A DNA stretch of 64,000 nt from assembly GCA_030446485.1 (NCBI GenBank), contig JAUJNF010000002.1, positions 186,001 through 250,000 on the forward strand, in the 5' to 3' direction. The notes under the pieces were generated by a model. It ran no database searches. It worked only from the letters and a program-made list of their open reading frames with translations, and was not told the origin of the DNA. Position numbers and translations under genes: made by a program. Each line of letters begins with the position of its first letter. Positions within the stretch are counted from its first letter, which is position 1. Source of the stretch: Thermoleophilaceae bacterium. GTDB taxonomy: Bacteria > Actinomycetota > Thermoleophilia > Solirubrobacterales > Thermoleophilaceae. Positions 8,619 to 17,617 of this stretch are shown in pieces.

Positions 8619-10400
8619 TTGGACACGAACGGGAAGCGGCTGCGCAGTCAGTCCTGGTGGTCGAACCCGGACAACCCCGGGATGACGGCGCTCTACCTCG
8701 AGCGCTACATGAACTACGGCCTCGAGCGCGCGGAGCTGCAGTCGGGCAGCCCGGTCATCGGCATCGCCCAGACCGGAAACGACCTCGCTCCCTGCAATCG
8801 CCACCACATCCAGCTCGCCGAGCGCGTGCGGGCGGGCATCCGCGACGCCGGCGGCATCCCGTTCGAGTTCCCGGTCCACCCGCTGCAGGAGTCCGGCAAG
8901 CGCCCGACGGCCGCGCTCGACCGCAACCTCGCCTACCTGGGCCTCGTCGAGGTGCTCTACGGATACCCACTCGACGGGGTCGTCCTCACGACGGGCTGTG
9001 ACAAGACGACGCCGGCATGCCTGACGGCCGCCGCCACCGTCAACCTGCCCTCGATCGTGCTCTCGGGCGGGCCGATGCTCGACGGCTGGCACAACGGCAA
9101 GCTCGCGGGCTCGGGGACGGTCGTCTGGGAGGCGCGCCGCCGGCTGTCGGCGGGCGAGATCGACTACCCGGAGTTCCTCGACATGGTGGCCGACTCGGCG
9201 CCGAGCGCCGGGCACTGCAACACGATGGGCACCGCCCTCTCGATGAACAGCCTGGCCGAGGCGCTCGGGATGTCGCTGCCGGGCTGCGCGGCGATCCCGG
9301 CGCCCTACCGCGAGCGCGGCCAGATCGCCTACCAAACGGGCAGGCGGATCGTCGAGATGGTGCACGAGGACCTCACGCCGAGCGCCGTGATGACCAAGCC
9401 GGCGTTCGAGAACGCGATCGTCGTGTCCGCGGCGATCGCCGCCTCGACCAACTGTCCAGTCCACATCAACGCGATCGCGCGCCACGTGGGCGTAGAGCTC
9501 GACGACTCCGACTGGCAGCGGCTCGGCGGTGACGTGCCGAACCTCGTCAACGTGCAGCCGGCGGGCGAATACCTCGGCGAAGGCTTTCACCGCGCCGGTG
9601 GCATACCGGCCGTGATGCGAGAGCTGCTCGAGGCGGGCAAGCTCGACGCCGATGCCATGACGGTCTCCGGCCGGACCGTCGGGGAGAACCTGGTCTCGCC
9701 GGTCGAGGTCGACCGCGAGGTGATCCGCACGCTGGCGGATCCGGTCGATCGGCACGGCGGGATGCTGATGATGAGCGGCAACCTGTTCGAATCCGCGGTC
9801 ATGAAGGTCTCCGTGATCAGCGACGAGTTCAACGCCCGGTACCTCTCGAAGCCCGACGACCCCGACGCCTTCGAGGGCCGCGCGATCGTCTTCGAGGGTC
9901 CCGAGGACTACCACGCGCGGATCGACGATGCGAGCCTCGAGATCGACGAGAGCTGCATCCTCGTGATGCGCAACACCGGCCCGGTCGGCTATCCCGGCTC
10001 GGCCGAGGTGGTCAACATGCAGCCCCCGGCGGCGCTGCTGCGGCGCGGCATCGAATCCCTGCCGACGATCGGCGACGGCCGCCAGAGCGGCACCTCCGAC
10101 TCCCCGTCGATCCTCAACGCCTCACCCGAGGCCGCGGTCGGCGGCGGGCTCGCGCTGCTGCGCACGGGCGACCGCATCCGCGTCGACCTGCGCGAGGCGA
10201 GCGTGAACGTCCTGCTCTCGGGCGAAGAGCTCGCGGAGCGCCGGCGCGTCTACGAGCCTCCCGAGCTCGTCAACCAGACACCGTGGCAGGAGATCCATCG
10301 CCAGACCGTCGGCCACCTGTCGACGGGCGCCTGCATGGAGCTGGCGCTCAAGTACCAGGACGTCGCGCACACGCACGGGGTGCCGCGCGACTCGCACTGA
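8619..10400 (+). CDS. IlvD/Edd-family sugar-acid dehydratase (xylonate/arabonate dehydratase-like)
   Basis: This is a [Fe-S] dehydratase of about 593 aa. It follows the pentonate-dehydratase branch of the IlvD/Edd family: WWSNPDNPGMTALYLERYMN, IGIAQTGNDLAPCNRHH, the cluster region TTGCDKTTPACLTAA, SAGHCNTMGTALSMN, and the C-terminal GDGRQSGTSDSPSILNASPE. The match to characterised xylonate and arabonate dehydratases is much closer than to dihydroxy-acid dehydratase IlvD. The start is taken as TTG at 8619, 6 nt after AAGAGG; an in-frame ATG at 8574 has a poorer ribosome site. It stands alone here, without a sugar dehydrogenase or aldolase next to it. The likely reaction is dehydration of a sugar acid to a 2-keto-3-deoxy acid. 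Confidence 0.88.
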   Translation: MDTNGKRLRSQSWWSNPDNPGMTALYLERYMNYGLERAELQSGSPVIGIAQTGNDLAPCNRHHIQLAERVRAGIRDAGGIPFEFPVHPLQESGKRPTAALDRNLAYLGLVEVLYGYPLDGVVLTTGCDKTTPACLTAAATVNLPSIVLSGGPMLDGWHNGKLAGSGTVVWEARRRLSAGEIDYPEFLDMVADSAPSAGHCNTMGTALSMNSLAEALGMSLPGCAAIPAPYRERGQIAYQTGRRIVEMVHEDLTPSAVMTKPAFENAIVVSAAIAASTNCPVHINAIARHVGVELDDSDWQRLGGDVPNLVNVQPAGEYLGEGFHRAGGIPAVMRELLEAGKLDADAMTVSGRTVGENLVSPVEVDREVIRTLADPVDRHGGMLMMSGNLFESAVMKVSVISDEFNARYLSKPDDPDAFEGRAIVFEGPEDYHARIDDASLEIDESCILVMRNTGPVGYPGSAEVVNMQPPAALLRRGIESLPTIGDGRQSGTSDSPSILNASPEAAVGGGLALLRTGDRIRVDLREASVNVLLSGEELAERRRVYEPPELVNQTPWQEIHRQTVGHLSTGACMELALKYQDVAHTHGVPRDSH

Positions 10401-10460
10401 GCCTGGGATCCACCGGGACTGGCGAGCGTTTCGGCGCCGGAGGCAGGGCTCAGGCCCAGC

Positions 10461-10943
10461 TCAGGGCAGCAGCCTCTCGATGCGGTAGCTGCGCGGGCCG
10501 CGAGGCGTCGGCACCTCGACGGTCTCCCCCGCGCTGCGCCCGAGCAGCGCGCGGCCGACCGGCGACTCGCCCGACAGCCTTCCCTGCGCGGGGTCGGCTT
10601 CGGTGGGCCCGACCACGGTCCACCTGTGGAGCGTGCCGCCATCCTCGTCGAGCACCTCGGCCGTCCGCCCAAAGGCGAAGGTGTCGCCGTCGCGATCGAC
10701 GTCGACGACGAGCGCGTCGGCCAGGTGCCGCCGCAGGCGCCCGATCTTCGTCTCGAGCAGGGCCTGGGCGTCCTTCGCCATGTGGTACTCCGCGTTCTCC
10801 TTGAGGTCCCCCATCTCACGGGCGACCTTGATCCGGGCGGCCATCTCCTGACGCGCGGTCGTCTCGAGCTCGTGCAGCTCCGCCCGCAGCGAGTCGAGAC
10901 CCTGCGGTGTGATCGCCTCGCCGCCTGCGTCCGCGAGGCCCAC
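10461..10943 (-). CDS. greA: Transcription elongation factor GreA-type (copy 1)
   Basis: GreA rescues backtracked RNA polymerase by stimulating transcript cleavage through the secondary channel. The 160-aa protein has the coiled-coil tip acidic pair in MGDLKENAEYHMAKD and the C-terminal FKBP-like domain (SPVGRALLGRSAGETVEV). The GTG start at 10943 immediately follows the ftsZ stop, so the gene is the last member of the dcw operon. A second, distinct GreA lies at 37526-37987. The N-terminus is about 6 residues longer than usual (MGLADAGGEA), which may reflect the coupled start. Confidence 0.9.
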   Translation of the reverse strand: MGLADAGGEAITPQGLDSLRAELHELETTARQEMAARIKVAREMGDLKENAEYHMAKDAQALLETKIGRLRRHLADALVVDVDRDGDTFAFGRTAEVLDEDGGTLHRWTVVGPTEADPAQGRLSGESPVGRALLGRSAGETVEVPTPRGPRSYRIERLLP

Positions 10944-12071
10944 TCAGTCGCGGTCGCGGTCCCTGAGGAACGACGGGATGTCGATGTCGTCGTCCGGGAT
11001 CTCGAGCGACGAGCGCTGACGGTCGTCCATCACGGGCCCGCGCCGGCGCGGCTCCGCCCGCTCGGGATCGGCGCGTGATGGGCGCTCGCGGTCGAACAGC
11101 GGCGCCGGAGCCCCTGGCTTGTCGAAACCGGTGGCGATCACGACGACCCGCACCTCGTCCCCGAGGCCCTCATCGATCACCGCGCCGAAGATGATGTTCG
11201 AGTTCTGGTCGGCGGCGCTCTGGATGATCTCCGCCGCCTCGTTGACCTCGAACAGGCCCAGGTCCCCGCCGCCGGTGATGTTGAGCAGGATGCCGGTCGC
11301 ACCCTCGACCGACTGCTCGAGCAGAGGGCTCGAGATCGCCTGCTTGGCCGCCTCGCCGGCGCGGTTCTCGCCGCTCGACGCGCCGATTCCCATCAGCGCC
11401 GACCCGGCGTCCTTCATGATCGTTCGCACGTCGGCGAAGTCGAGGTTGATCAGCCCCGGGATCGTGATCAGGTCGGTGATGCCCTGCACGCCCTGGCGCA
11501 GGACGTTGTCGGCCTCGCGGAAGGCGTCGAGGATGCTCGTGCGCCGCTCGACGATCGCCAGCAGCTTCTCGTTCGGGATCACGATCAGCGTGTCGACCAC
11601 CTCGCGCAGGCGCTCGATCCCCTCCATCGCCTGGCGCCCGCGCTGCGAGCCCTCGAACTCGAACGGCCGAGTGACCACCCCGACCGTGAGCGCGCCGATC
11701 TCGTGCTTTGCGATCTCGGCGATCACGGGCGCCGCGCCGGTGCCCGTGCCGCCGCCCTCGCCAGCGGTGACGAAGACCATGTCGGCCCCCTTGAGCGCCT
11801 CCTTGATCTCGTCGCGACTCTCGTTGGCGGCGCCATAGCCGACCTCCGGGTTGGCGCCCGCCCCGAGCCCGCGCGTAAGCGTCCCGCCGACCTGGAGCTT
11901 CAGGTCGGCGTCGCTCATCTGCAACGCCTGGTTGTCGGTGTTGACCGCGACGAACTCGACGCCCTTGAGCCCGGCATCGATCATGCGGCTGACGGCGTTC
12001 GTCCCGCCGCCGCCCACGCCAACCACCTTGATCACCGCCAGGTAGCTGTTCGACTGCATCGCTCTCGACAT
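10944..12071 (-). CDS. ftsZ: Cell division protein FtsZ (complete copy)
   Basis: FtsZ is the tubulin-like GTPase that forms the division ring. The 375-aa protein is complete. It has [13 protein letters not shown] at 18-30, the tubulin signature GGGTGTG at about 106-112, the T7 region near [17 protein letters not shown], an acidic/basic linker, and the C-terminal partner-binding peptide [17 protein letters not shown] at 12071 is used; a second ATG four codons later is also possible. A sigma70-like promoter lies at 12173-12202. Upstream is a truncated, diverged second ftsZ joined to a truncated ftsQ. This gene is therefore the only copy that could encode a working FtsZ. Confidence 0.96.
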   Translation of the reverse strand: MSRAMQSNSYLAVIKVVGVGGGGTNAVSRMIDAGLKGVEFVAVNTDNQALQMSDADLKLQVGGTLTRGLGAGANPEVGYGAANESRDEIKEALKGADMVFVTAGEGGGTGTGAAPVIAEIAKHEIGALTVGVVTRPFEFEGSQRGRQAMEGIERLREVVDTLIVIPNEKLLAIVERRTSILDAFREADNVLRQGVQGITDLITIPGLINLDFADVRTIMKDAGSALMGIGASSGENRAGEAAKQAISSPLLEQSVEGATGILLNITGGGDLGLFEVNEAAEIIQSAADQNSNIIFGAVIDEGLGDEVRVVVIATGFDKPGAPAPLFDRERPSRADPERAEPRRRGPVMDDRQRSSLEIPDDDIDIPSFLRDRDRD

Positions 12072-12172
12072 TCCCCCAACCCGCCCCTCAAGCTGTGTTT
12101 GGGCACCGCCTCCGCGGCGAGGTCAAGGCTTTACCTGAGCCTTGGCTCCCTGACAACACCCGCAAGATGCGG

Positions 12173-12202
12173 ACTGTAAGCGGCTTTCGACGCCATTGTC
12201 AA
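12173..12202 (-). promoter_or_regulatory. Putative sigma70-type promoter of ftsZ
   Basis: On the minus strand TTGACA (12202-12197) is followed after 18 nt by TACAGT (12178-12173). This lies about 100 nt upstream of the ftsZ ATG, in the gap between the truncated ftsQ copy and ftsZ. The -10 hexamer is identical to the one in front of the truncated ftsZ copy at 13050. Confidence 0.6.
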
Positions 12203-12239
12203 CGACGCGCACGGCATGTTGCGAAGCATCGAGGTGGAG

Positions 12240-12640
12240 TTAAGGGTTAGCAATGGCCAAAGGCTCCAGTGGAACTCGAGGGATTACGGGCACGCCCGCC
12301 TCGCCCCCGCCGGGCTCGGCCTCCGCCTGCTTAGGCGGCGGTCCGACCCCGCCCGCCGCGGGGCGATCCGGCAGCCGGACGTCGACGTACGTGGCGCCGC
12401 GAGCGGCGGGCGTCGCGAGCACCCGCGCAGCCGCCGCCCACTTCGCGCGCAGCTCGACGGGCTTTCCGAAGACGATCTCCGGGCCGCGTCTGAGCGAGAC
12501 GACCACTCCGCGAGCGCCGTCGCGCCGAGCCTGGACTGCGCGCTCGGCGAGCGGCACGGGGGCGACGCCCAGCACGCCGACGAGGGTGCGTGTCGCTCGA
12601 TCCTCGAGACGCGGCCCGGCGAGCGATCCCTCCGCCCTGA
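12240..12640 (-). pseudogene. 3' fragment of a second ftsQ gene
   Basis: The frame ending in TAA at 12240 encodes a FtsQ C-terminal half. The segment [20 protein letters not shown] corresponds to VARLRKGPEVVLGGLTAL of the intact FtsQ at 13146-14090. It continues through [18 protein letters not shown] and [14 protein letters not shown] before a different tail. Homology begins abruptly near 12640 ([13 protein letters not shown] matches GLPAGDRLSDRTT of the intact copy). The signal, membrane segment and POTRA domain are missing. It directly abuts the truncated ftsZ in another frame, so no FtsQ-like protein can be made. The two FtsQ sequences are clearly diverged, so this is not a recent perfect duplication. 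Confidence 0.8.
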
Positions 12641-12939
12641 CCGGCGGTGACGAACACCATGTCGGCGCCCTTGAGCGACTCCTTGATCTCGTCCCGGCTC
12701 TCGTTGGCGGCGCCGTAGCCCACCTCGGGGTTGGCGCCCGCACCGAGGCCGCGCGTGAGCTGGCTGCCGAGCTGGAGCTTGATGTCGGCGTCGCACATGG
12801 CGAGCGCCTGCGCGTCGGTGTTGACCGCGATGAACTCGACGCCCTTGAGGCCGGCGTCGACCATGCGGTTCACCGCGTTGGTGCCGCCGCCGCCCACTCC
12901 GACGACCTTTATGACGGCCAGGTAGCTGCCCGTTTCCAT
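12627..12939 (-). pseudogene. 5' fragment of a second ftsZ gene
   Basis: ATG at 12939 opens a frame matching FtsZ for 104 residues ([20 protein letters not shown] through [14 protein letters not shown]). It has about a dozen differences from the complete FtsZ over that stretch. Homology stops inside the tubulin signature, at the GGG of GGGTGTG. From there the DNA continues as the ftsQ fragment. If translated, the frame would run on as about 130 residues of unrelated Arg-rich sequence. The fragment lacks the catalytic T7 loop and cannot be an active GTPase. It has its own upstream promoter at 13050-13078. Confidence 0.85.
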
Positions 12940-13049
12940 GGTCTTGGTCCTTGCCTCGGGTTCTCGGTGTCTGCTGGCTCTGGGTTCAGGTCGACCGAAG
13001 GTGCCAATGCTCGACCCTTGATCGAACGTTGTCACCCGTCGGAAAGGGC

Positions 13050-13078
13050 ACTGTAGGGCCTTTCAGCGACCGCTGCAA
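13050..13078 (-). promoter_or_regulatory. Putative promoter of the truncated ftsZ copy
   Basis: On the minus strand TTGCAG (13078-13073) and TACAGT (13055-13050) are separated by 17 nt. They lie about 110 nt before the ATG of the truncated ftsZ. The placement and -10 sequence mirror the promoter of the intact ftsZ, which supports an old duplication of the ftsQ-ftsZ unit including its promoter. Confidence 0.55.
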
Positions 13079-13145
13079 CGAACAGCACGAGTTCGTGCAG
13101 AGCATCATGCTCGACTTTAGGGTATGCGTTGAAGCAGGCATGAAG

Positions 13146-14090
13146 TTATGGTTGAGGGTTCTCGAGCGGTGCCGCGGCGCTGGCGAGCGGCGCCACCGGG
13201 TCCACGGTCGACGACTTCTCGGTGAGCGGGTCGACCGGCTTCCCGGGACCTCCGGCCACCGGACGACTGGGCAACCTGACGTCCACGTAGGCCGCCCCGG
13301 CGGCCGCCGGATCGGCCAGCACGAGCGCCGCGGCATCCCACTTGGCGCGAAGCGCGGTCAGGCCGCCCAGCACCACCTCCGGGCCCTTCCGCAGGCGCGC
13401 CACCATGCCCCGGGAGTCCTCCACGACCGTGAGCACCCGCCGGTCGAGCCCGACGGGCGCGGCGGCCACGACACGCAGGCTCCGCATGGTCGTGCGGTCA
13501 CTCAGGCGGTCACCGGCGGGCAGCCCCCCGGTGGTGAGCACCGGCACGGGGTGCTCCACCTCGAGCCCGCGAAGGGCGGTCCCGTCCGCGGCCAGCAGCA
13601 GCCGGCTCCCTCCCCCCTCCGGCACGAGCGCCGCCACCGGCCGGTGCTCGATCACGCGAATCCGCAGCGCGTGCGGGAAGTCGGCCTCGGCCTCGATGGA
13701 CCTCACGACCGGAAAGGGGGACGCCGCGCGCTCGAGCTCGCCGATCCGCACGTGCAGGGTGCTCATGTCGCGTGCCGCGTCCACCAGGGCCTTCTTCAAT
13801 CGCGGAGCGTCAGGCGTGGTGAGGCCCGTCACGGTCGCCTCCTCCACACGCGCGAGGCTCGAGTCGCGGAACCACAGGAGCCCCGCGCAGAGGAGCGCGA
13901 GGCACAGGGTCCCCGCCACGAGCGTCCGCCGCGCCCGTGGCGGGACGCGACCCGGCACGCTCGACAGGCGGACAGCAGCGCGCGGGATGGCGGACAGCAG
14001 CCGCGGCCCTCGGATCGCCGCGCGCGCAGGCGCCGCGACACGGCCCGGCGCTCTCGGCCCCCGCGAGCTGGGCGCCTTCAAGACCGCCAC
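13146..14090 (-). CDS. ftsQ: Cell division protein FtsQ/DivIB
   Basis: FtsQ is a bitopic divisome protein that links early and late division proteins. The 314-aa protein has a basic cytoplasmic N-terminus of about 70 residues, a membrane helix around TLVAGTLCLALLCAGLLWF, and a POTRA-like region beginning EEATVTGLTTPDAPRLKKAL. It ends with a FtsQ domain and a low-complexity tail (PLASAAAPLENPQP). GTG at 14090 overlaps the 3' end of murB; a TTG at 14081 overlapping the murB stop is an alternative. The gene reads cleanly, with no indels. It is the intact partner of the 3' fragment at 12240. Confidence 0.9.
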   Translation of the reverse strand: MAVLKAPSSRGPRAPGRVAAPARAAIRGPRLLSAIPRAAVRLSSVPGRVPPRARRTLVAGTLCLALLCAGLLWFRDSSLARVEEATVTGLTTPDAPRLKKALVDAARDMSTLHVRIGELERAASPFPVVRSIEAEADFPHALRIRVIEHRPVAALVPEGGGSRLLLAADGTALRGLEVEHPVPVLTTGGLPAGDRLSDRTTMRSLRVVAAAPVGLDRRVLTVVEDSRGMVARLRKGPEVVLGGLTALRAKWDAAALVLADPAAAGAAYVDVRLPSRPVAGGPGKPVDPLTEKSSTVDPVAPLASAAAPLENPQP

Positions 14091-15007
14091 TCGGGCGGCG
14101 CCCCGCCGAGTAGCTGCACCTCGGCCTCCAGCTCGACGCCAAAGGCCGCCTGGACCCGGCGCCGGCCTTCGCCCATCAGGGCCAGCACGTCGGCGGTGGT
14201 GGCGGTTCCCGAGTTCTCCACGAAGTTGGCGTGCTTCTCCGAGAAACGGGCGCCCCCAACGGCGAGCCCGCGACAGCCGGCGGCGTCGAGGAGCTGCCCG
14301 GCCGACCGGCCCTCCGCCGCGGGGGCGTCCGGGTTCTTGAAGGTCGAGCCGAATGTCTTGATGCCCGAGGGCTGGGCCGCGCGCCGGCGCTCGCGCATCG
14401 AGGCGAGCGTCCGCTTGACCTCGTCGACGTCCGCCTCCGAGAGGGTGAAGCACGCGCGCGCCACCACCTCGCGCGAGCCGAGGTTGGAGCGCCGGTAGGA
14501 GAAGCCGAGGTCCGCAGGGCGGCGGCGGGAGGTGCCCTCGGGCGTGGCGACATCGACCCATTCGAGCGCTTCGGCGAGCTCCCCGCCGTAGGCGTTCGCG
14601 TTCATCCGCACCGCGCCGCCGACCGTGCCCGGGATGTTCACGCCGAACTCGATGCCGCTCAAGCCGAGGCGCGCCGCGCGGGCGGCCACCTGCGGCAGGC
14701 GGGCGCCGCCGCCGCACACGAGCCGCGGACCATCGGCCTCGATCGTCGCGAGGTCCGCGTCCAGCTTCATCGCGAGGCCCCTGAACCCGTCATCGGCTAC
14801 GAGCAGGTTCGACCCCGAGCCCACCACTCCTACCTCCAGGCCTGCGGCGCGCGCCCAGCGGAGCAGATCCAGGAGCCGCTCGAGCGAGCCCGCGCGCGCG
14901 AAGTGGTCGGCCGCGCCGCCGGTGCGGATCGTGGTGAGCCCGGAGAGCGGGTAGGCGCGCTCGACGCCCTCGGGCGGCCCGGGCGGGTCCGGTGCGGCCA
15001 CGCTCAC
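14078..15007 (-). CDS. murB: UDP-N-acetylenolpyruvoylglucosamine reductase
   Basis: MurB is the FAD enzyme that reduces UDP-GlcNAc-enolpyruvate to UDP-MurNAc with NADPH. The 309-aa protein carries LTTIRTGGAADHFARA, the FAD-binding VVGSGSNLLVADDGFRGL, GIEFGVNIPGTVGGAVRMNA, the catalytic-region FKNPDAPAAEGRSAGQLLDA, and a final HANFVENSGTATTADV. GTG at 15007 overlaps the murC stop as GTGA. No frameshift is seen. It is followed by ftsQ with a 13-nt overlap. Confidence 0.95.
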   Translation of the reverse strand: MSVAAPDPPGPPEGVERAYPLSGLTTIRTGGAADHFARAGSLERLLDLLRWARAAGLEVGVVGSGSNLLVADDGFRGLAMKLDADLATIEADGPRLVCGGGARLPQVAARAARLGLSGIEFGVNIPGTVGGAVRMNANAYGGELAEALEWVDVATPEGTSRRRPADLGFSYRRSNLGSREVVARACFTLSEADVDEVKRTLASMRERRRAAQPSGIKTFGSTFKNPDAPAAEGRSAGQLLDAAGCRGLAVGGARFSEKHANFVENSGTATTADVLALMGEGRRRVQAAFGVELEAEVQLLGGAPPEWRS

Positions 15008-16351
15008 CCCGGCGGCGGACCGGACGCGAGCGCCGCGGCCAAGCGGTCCACGTCGCCGGCTCCCAGGGTCAACAGCACGTCGCCTTCGCCCAGCCTGGCG
15101 GCCAGGAGCTGCCGCGCATCGTCCATCTGCGGCAGCCAGTAGACGGGGCGGCCCCTCGACGCGTCGGCGGCCGCCCGGGCCACGAGCCAGCCCGAGACCC
15201 CCGGGAAGTCCTCGGCCCGCTCGCGAGCCGGGTACACGTCGAGGACCACCACGAGATCGGCGAGGGCCAGGGCTTGTCCGAACTCCCGCGCCAGGCGCTG
15301 TGTTCGCGAGTAGAGATGCGGCTGGAAGCAGGCCACGACGCGACGGGCCCCGAGCCCGCGCGCCGCTTCGAGCGTGGCCCGGACCTCGGTGGGGTGATGG
15401 GCGTAGTCGTCGTAGACGCGGGCGCCCGCGGCGGTCGTGCCGCGCGGCTCGAAGCGCCGGCCCGCGCCCTCGAAGTCGGCGAGCGCGGGCCCCGCGTCGG
15501 CGAGCGGGAGGCCGGCCTCGCGGCAGGCGCCGAGGGCCGCGAGGGCGTTCAGCACGTTGTGGCGGCCGGGCACCGCCAGCCGCACGTCCACACCGCCGAC
15601 CGTGAAGCTCGAGCCGAAGCCTTCGGACACCAGCCGCTCGGCCCGGAGCTCGCCCTCGTCGATGCCGAAGGTCGTGGCGGGCGCCGGAAGGATCGCTTCG
15701 AGGCTTGCGGCCACGAGGCGCCTTCCGGCCGCGGCCGCGAAGTCGTGGAAGGCGTGCTCGAGGTCGAGGAGCGAGCGGTAGGTCGAATGATGGTCGAGCT
15801 CGACGTTGGTGATCACCGCCGCGTCGGGGGACAGCTCGAGGAAGGAGCGGTCCGATTCGTCGGCCTCGATCACGGTCCAATCCCGGCGCCCCAGGCGGCG
15901 TTCACCCCGGTGGTGCGCAGCTCGCCGCCGATCAGGTAGCCGGGGTCATGACCGCAGCGCACGAGCACGTGCGCGGCCATGCTCGCCGTCGTCGTCTTGC
16001 CGTGGGTGCCGGCCACGGCGATGCACGGCCGCAGCCGCGATACCTCGGCGAGCAGAGCGCCGCGGTGCATCACGGCGAGGCTCGCCGACTGCGCGCGGTG
16101 AGCTCGGCGTTGTCCGGCGCAATCGCCGTCGAGACCACCACCTCCGCGCCATCCGGCACGTTGCCGGCGGCGTGGCCGATCACCGGTGCGATCCCGGCCT
16201 CGCGCAGGCGCACGGCGTAGGACGAGTCAGCGCGATCGCTGCCGGTCACCTGCGCCCCCAGGGCGTGGGCGACCAGGGCCAGGCCGCTCATCCCGGCCCC
16301 TCCGACGCCGACGAAGTGCAGCCTCCGTCCGGCCCAGGGAGCCTCGCTCAT
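15004..16351 (-). CDS. murC: UDP-N-acetylmuramate--L-alanine ligase, frameshifted
   Basis: MurC adds L-alanine to UDP-MurNAc. Three blocks in different frames together form a normal MurC. The first is the N-terminal Rossmann segment from ATG 16351 (LHFVGVGGAGMSGLALVAHA). The second is the ATP-binding block VAGTHGKTTTASMAAHVLVR. The third is the long central and C-terminal block with EADESDRSFLELSPDAAVIT and ending near 15004. Frame breaks occur at about 16092, in a GC repeat, and about 15890, where one G is missing from GGGATT; repair there gives AAWGAGDWTVIEADESD. The gene is essential and every domain is present, so base errors are the likely cause. Its start faces sodB across a 117-nt gap. 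Confidence 0.9.
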
Positions 16352-16468
16352 CCGTGCCCACCATACCGCCCGGCCCACGTTTGGCCCGGCACGCATACGG
16401 GGCAGGAAGGCAGGGCGCGCCGCGGCCTATCGTGCCCGCCGGCCCCCGTTACTCGACAAGGAGAAGCC

Positions 16469-17125
16469 ATGCCCTGGGATGAGATCGTTGCCCGCCAGTT
16501 CCCGTCGATGGAGAAGGATCTGGACGGCATCTCGAAGCAGACGATGGAGGACCACTACAAGCTCTACCAGGGCTACGTGAAGAAGACCAACGAGCCGCCG
16601 CCAGCGGCTCAAGGACTTCGATTACGGCCAGATCGAGGGCAACCAGGTCTACTCGACCTGCGCGCGGTGTCGGTCGACTACACCTTGCGCTGCTCGGCTT
16701 CAAGAATCACGACCTGTACTTCGGGCACTTGGGCGGCGAGGGCGGCGACCCGCGTGGGCACTTCGCCGAGCAGGTCGAGAGCGAGTACCTGGGCGGTCTC
16801 GAGATGTGGCAGCAGGCGGTGCGCAAGGCGGCGAGCTCAGCTCGCGGCTGGGTGATGGTCGGCTACGACCTGAACGACGGCTCGCTGTTCAACTACATCA
16901 TGGACACCCAGAACCTGTGGGCGGTCTACAACATGGTTCCGGTGCTGGCCATCGACGTGTACGAGCACGCCTACGCGCGCGACTTCGGCGCGACGCCGGA
17001 CGGTCGCAAGGCCTACCTCGAGGCGTTCTTCCGCAACCTCGACTGGGACCACGTGAACCGCCAGCTCGACCAGGCGGTGGCGGCGCGGCAGGGCGCGAGC
17101 CGAGAGCTCGACGACCGAGTAGCGG
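16469..17125 (+). CDS. Fe/Mn-family superoxide dismutase, frameshifted
   Basis: This is an Fe/Mn-superoxide dismutase-like protein of about 200-215 aa, converting superoxide to peroxide and oxygen. ATG 16469 follows AAGGAG and gives MPWDEIVARQFPSMEKDLDG. After about residue 42 the frame breaks. The expected RLKDFDYGQIEGNQVYSDLR and LGFKNHDLYFGHLGGEGG appear in successive frames, so at least three indels fall between 16590 and 16710. The metal-ligand regions NHDLYFGHLGG and DVYEHAYARDFG are both present. The true 3' end is uncertain; one frame stops near 17122, where I end it. It lies on the opposite strand inside the dcw cluster, between murG and murC. Confidence 0.8.
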
Positions 17126-17138
17126 CGCGCCGGCGCCC

Positions 17139-17543
17139 TCAGGCGCGGGCGACGTTGCGCCGGAGCTCGCACCACACGTGGGCGCCGCCGTTGCGCAGGA
17201 CGCCCCAGCGCTCGGAGAGGCGGTCGACCAGGAAGATCCCCCAGCCGGACCCCTGGTCCTGGTCGGCGGTCCGCGCCACCGGGGTGAACCCCTGACCGGC
17301 GTCCGTGACCTCGATGCGGACGATCGTCGGCGAGAGCGAGACCTCCAGGTGCACCACCGCGTCGGGCCGCGTGTCGGTGTGGCGCACGCTGTTGGTGACC
17401 AGCTCGCTCACGAGTAGCCGGACCTCGTCGAACAGCACCGCATCGAGCTTGTCCGCGAGCCGGGAGAGAGCAAGGCGCGTCCCGGCGGCACCCGGCTCAC
17501 AGGGCAGCTCCAGCGACAGCTCGGTGGTCACGGGCGTTCCCAC
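17139..17543 (-). CDS. HATPase_c-type anti-sigma/serine kinase-like ATP-binding protein
   Basis: This is a stand-alone GHKL ATP-binding domain of about 134 aa, of the RsbW/SpoIIAB-like type common in actinobacteria. The N box is VSELVTNSVRHTDTRP, followed by the G1 region VTDAGQGFTPVAR and G2-like GSGWGIFLVDRLSERWG. No phospho-accepting histidine domain or membrane segment is present. Such proteins often control sigma-factor or anti-anti-sigma switches, but no partner gene is adjacent. The start is one of two GTG codons, 17543 or 17531. It sits downstream of murG and is convergent with sodB. Confidence 0.8.
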   Translation of the reverse strand: MGTPVTTELSLELPCEPGAAGTRLALSRLADKLDAVLFDEVRLLVSELVTNSVRHTDTRPDAVVHLEVSLSPTIVRIEVTDAGQGFTPVARTADQDQGSGWGIFLVDRLSERWGVLRNGGAHVWCELRRNVARA

Positions 17544-17617
17544 ACCGCCCGTACTGACGCGTCGGAATTGGTCGGAGCACTCATCGTTGGGCTGTATCCC
17601 GCATGCAGGCGTTCTAC

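Noticed and set aside
12331-13035. The 234-codon frame from the ftsZ fragment as a new fusion protein
   Set aside because: After residue 104 it reads out-of-frame through DNA that clearly encodes a FtsQ C-terminus in another frame, giving only Arg-rich shadow sequence.
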